Origin: Fragilaria radians
Lineage: Eukaryota > Bacillariophyta > Fragilariophyceae > Fragilariales > Fragilariaceae
Length of the DNA: 33,256 nucleotides
Reading direction: 5' to 3'
Assembly: GCA_900642245.1 (NCBI GenBank)
Contig: CAAAJI010000029.1
Coordinates: 199,758-233,013 of the forward strand
Below are positions 31,011 through 33,256 of this stretch, in pieces. How positions within the stretch are numbered: the first letter of the stretch is position 1; the number at the start of each line of letters is the position of its first letter. The notes under the pieces were generated by a model that was given only the letters and a program-made list of their open reading frames with translations, was not told the DNA's origin and made no database searches. The position numbers and the translations under genes are program-made.

Positions 31011-33033
31011 ATGAACCTTATTGCTCTTTTATTTGGATCAATTCACCCCCCAGGCTCCCATCCTGAGTTGCTTCTCAAGCATTTAAGCTAGTGACTTGAC
31101 TGTCTCTTGCTTTGAAGCAATCTCTTATTTCTGATTTGTTTCTTTGCTCATATCAATTTTAATAAATCTCCCTCTTCGCCAACTTTCAATTTCTCTATGC
31201 TGTTCAGCTCATTAGTTATTCTTCAGCCTTGTATGATCATTTTTGCGGCGTCAAGTATTGTCATCACAGAGATCTTCAAATGGAGCTCATCAGATTCGTT
31301 TACTTCCTATTTTACAACTATTTTCGAATCGAATATCCCAGATTATCCTTTATTTGTCCACACAAGACCATGTTTTACAGGGCATGCCGTTTGATGCTCA
31401 CTTCTTATTACGTTTACCGCCTTAGTTCTCAAGCTCTGCGCCGTTGAGAATGTTAGGTATACTCTGTATAAATTTCCATCACTGCTTTGTTCAATTATTG
31501 GTGATGCCAGATCTTATCATATCGAAAGGCCATCAGCGTAAATTGAACTTAGGCACATGTTTCCGAAAATTACTCTCAAATCATATCTTTGAAGGTACAC
31601 CAAGGGTTAAGTATGATCTTGGGGGCAAGCACCAATTTATTTTTTGCATAGAAAGATGATACTGTAAAACAAAAGATTCATTAGCAATAGAACCACAAGA
31701 GCCTCTGGCATAGGTCAAGCTAGTAGCAACAGTAATATGGTACCTTTTTGTGTGGTGCCGAAAGTCGATAGGTGCGGTATATCATAAACTTCAATACAAT
31801 ATTTCTTAGACAGTATCAATAGGCATCGTGATGAAGTGTAAAGAAAAATCATTCAGAATTCAAATGAATCACTATTTCGAAGAAAGTATGTTGAAGAGTT
31901 TTGGACCAGGAAAAAAATAATACTCTGACACAGTTACTTCAAATGTTTCATTACAATATGGGGAAAAAAGTCTGCACTTGTAAATTAGTATGCACAACAT
32001 AAATCAGGAACAAGGCGATTTTTTGTATGATGTTCTTCAACGTCATTCCGAACATCGTCAATGCTTTCCATATTCCCGACCCAAGTAATTTTTGTCGCTA
32101 ATGCCTTTAAGTGTTCATCCCTATCAAATAGACAATCCCCCGTGATTTACATTTAACTGTTTTTATATAACTAGTTCGATTATAGGATTCCTACAAAAAC
32201 CTAAAGTCAAAAGATATTGAATATCAGGTGTATTGTCTTTGTTTCATTGCGCTATTCATCAACATTATGATTTAGCATGAATATATCTTTACAATACTTA
32301 GCATATAGATCTGATGTACATGCTCTCTTGATAGCCTTACACTTTAACAAGAAGCTGGATTCAGACATCTATTACTGTCCAGTCAAATTGCCGATTGAAT
32401 CCTGAGACAACCTATCTTCTTTATTGCGTGTCTATACATTTTGAACGATGATCGAGTAATACATTATGTGACTAGGATACGGGTCTCCATGTTAAGTGGC
32501 ATACTTACTTGCATTATGCAGCCATATCTCATTAAAAGATTGGAGGGAAATTTGATCAAAAATGAAGACTATGGAATTGGAAATTTCTCCAGAAAAATAT
32601 GTCTAAAATTTCAAGGTCAAATGATGAAGTCAAGGATATTGATGTTACAACTAAATTCAGAAACAGATCAGGAGTAGATGTTTTGCTTGATTACTAAATC
32701 ATGCATGGACAGATGTAGATTATATCTTTTGAAATTACAAACGGGCGATGCAACTTTGGCATCCAATACAGTAATCTTGAGATTTGTGAAATTACTTTCC
32801 ACACATATCATTTTGCTTAAAATTGAGCCAATGGCAGAAAATGAAAGAAGAAATGAGGGTCTTAGAGACATCGATTGGCTGGTGATGTAGAGAATCTATT
32901 CAGCAGTAAACGATTAAATATGCAGCAATCGGACGTGACAATCTGTTGGAGATTGAAGCGTCAATAAGTTACCTTTGCCTTCAGCAAGGCTGAGAATGCT
33001 GCCTTTTTGGTTTTGGAACACGATGCTTAAACT

Positions 33034-33222
33034 TCAATGCTTTGTTGCCATCATGATATTGCCGTTACCAACTGTGATCTTTACTTCAATGTCTCTCAAA
33101 TCAAACATGCCCTCAAACAACTTACAGCAATGTCCACATGATCCGCTGTCACAGTGTCGTGAGGTGACGTGAAATGTCGCCCTAGGCCAAACGTGCCAAG
33201 ACTGAGTAAGAGCTCTTCTCAT
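33034..33222 (-). pseudogene. Copia aspartic protease fragment
   Basis: The minus-strand frame contains DSGS (33139-33150) followed by Cys/His residues, EGMFDLRDIEVKITVGNGN and MMATK. Copia proteases carry 'DSGASxH' then '...G.....i.vGnG....atk'. The DSGS is the catalytic Asp triad; one residue appears inserted before the His. The frame stops right after MMATKH, where a live element would continue into the integrase region. Confidence 0.65.
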
Positions 33223-33256
33223 GAAAGTCTGGCACAGGGAGGCTTCTCCTGAAAGT

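Larger units (their letters stand above)
30760..33222 (-). mobile_element. Decayed Ty1/copia-type LTR retrotransposon
   Basis: Two pieces of a copia polyprotein lie on the minus strand in the right order and at about the right distance. Upstream (33034-33222) is the aspartic protease region. About 2.3 kb downstream (30760-31010) is a piece of reverse transcriptase. In complete copia elements the integrase lies between them; here that stretch is full of stops and I could not find integrase motifs. Upstream parts (gag, 5' LTR) would lie beyond the right edge. The element cannot be active. Confidence 0.65.

Overview
The window is nuclear DNA of a eukaryotic alga, most likely a diatom or a close ochrophyte relative. 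The evidence is spaced single genes on both strands, short GT-AG introns (79, 101 and 134 nt), a protein with a signal peptide followed by Phe at the predicted cleavage site (the plastid-targeting signature of algae with complex red plastids), a set of stramenopile-type housekeeping genes, and relics of transposable elements at both ends. The species cannot be named from the sequence alone. Roughly half of the window is AT-rich intergenic DNA.

Layout: 1-339, broken remnant of a GCR1_C-like DNA-binding domain (+). 862-2687, two-exon multi-pass membrane protein of unknown function (+). 3016-4845, NRAMP metal transporter (-). 5923-8368, two-exon XPC/Rad4 DNA-repair protein (-). 10176-10649, DUF423/TMEM256-type small membrane protein (-). 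12804-14039, secretory-route protein with proline- and lysine-rich tracts (+). 14670-16817, BCS1-like AAA ATPase with a long insert in the AAA domain (-). 17991-19091, zinc-dependent alcohol dehydrogenase (-). 19848-20558, PDZ-like protein (-). 21852-25771, a two-exon gene that joins Golgi alpha-mannosidase II (GH38) to N-acetylglucosaminyltransferase II (GT16) in one polypeptide (+). 25988-26824, plastid-targeted membrane protein (-). 29101-29724, GRDP/DUF1399-like protein (-). About 30760-33222, a decayed Ty1/copia retrotransposon (-) with recognisable protease and reverse transcriptase pieces.

The genes do not form an operon or an obvious functional cluster; they look like ordinary neighbours. 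The striking item is the mannosidase II-GnT-II fusion. In animals and plants these are two separate Golgi enzymes that act one after the other in making complex N-glycans: mannosidase II trims two mannoses, then GnT-II adds GlcNAc to the freed arm. Here both catalytic domains, with their key residues visible, sit in a single type II membrane protein of 1272 residues, and the junction lies inside one uninterrupted exon. This implies that the alga makes, or can make, biantennary complex-type N-glycans by coupling the two steps physically.

Two other gene models depend on splicing that a plain open-reading-frame reading misses: the XPC homologue gets the end of its BHD3 domain from a second exon, and the first membrane protein is joined across a 134-nt intron.
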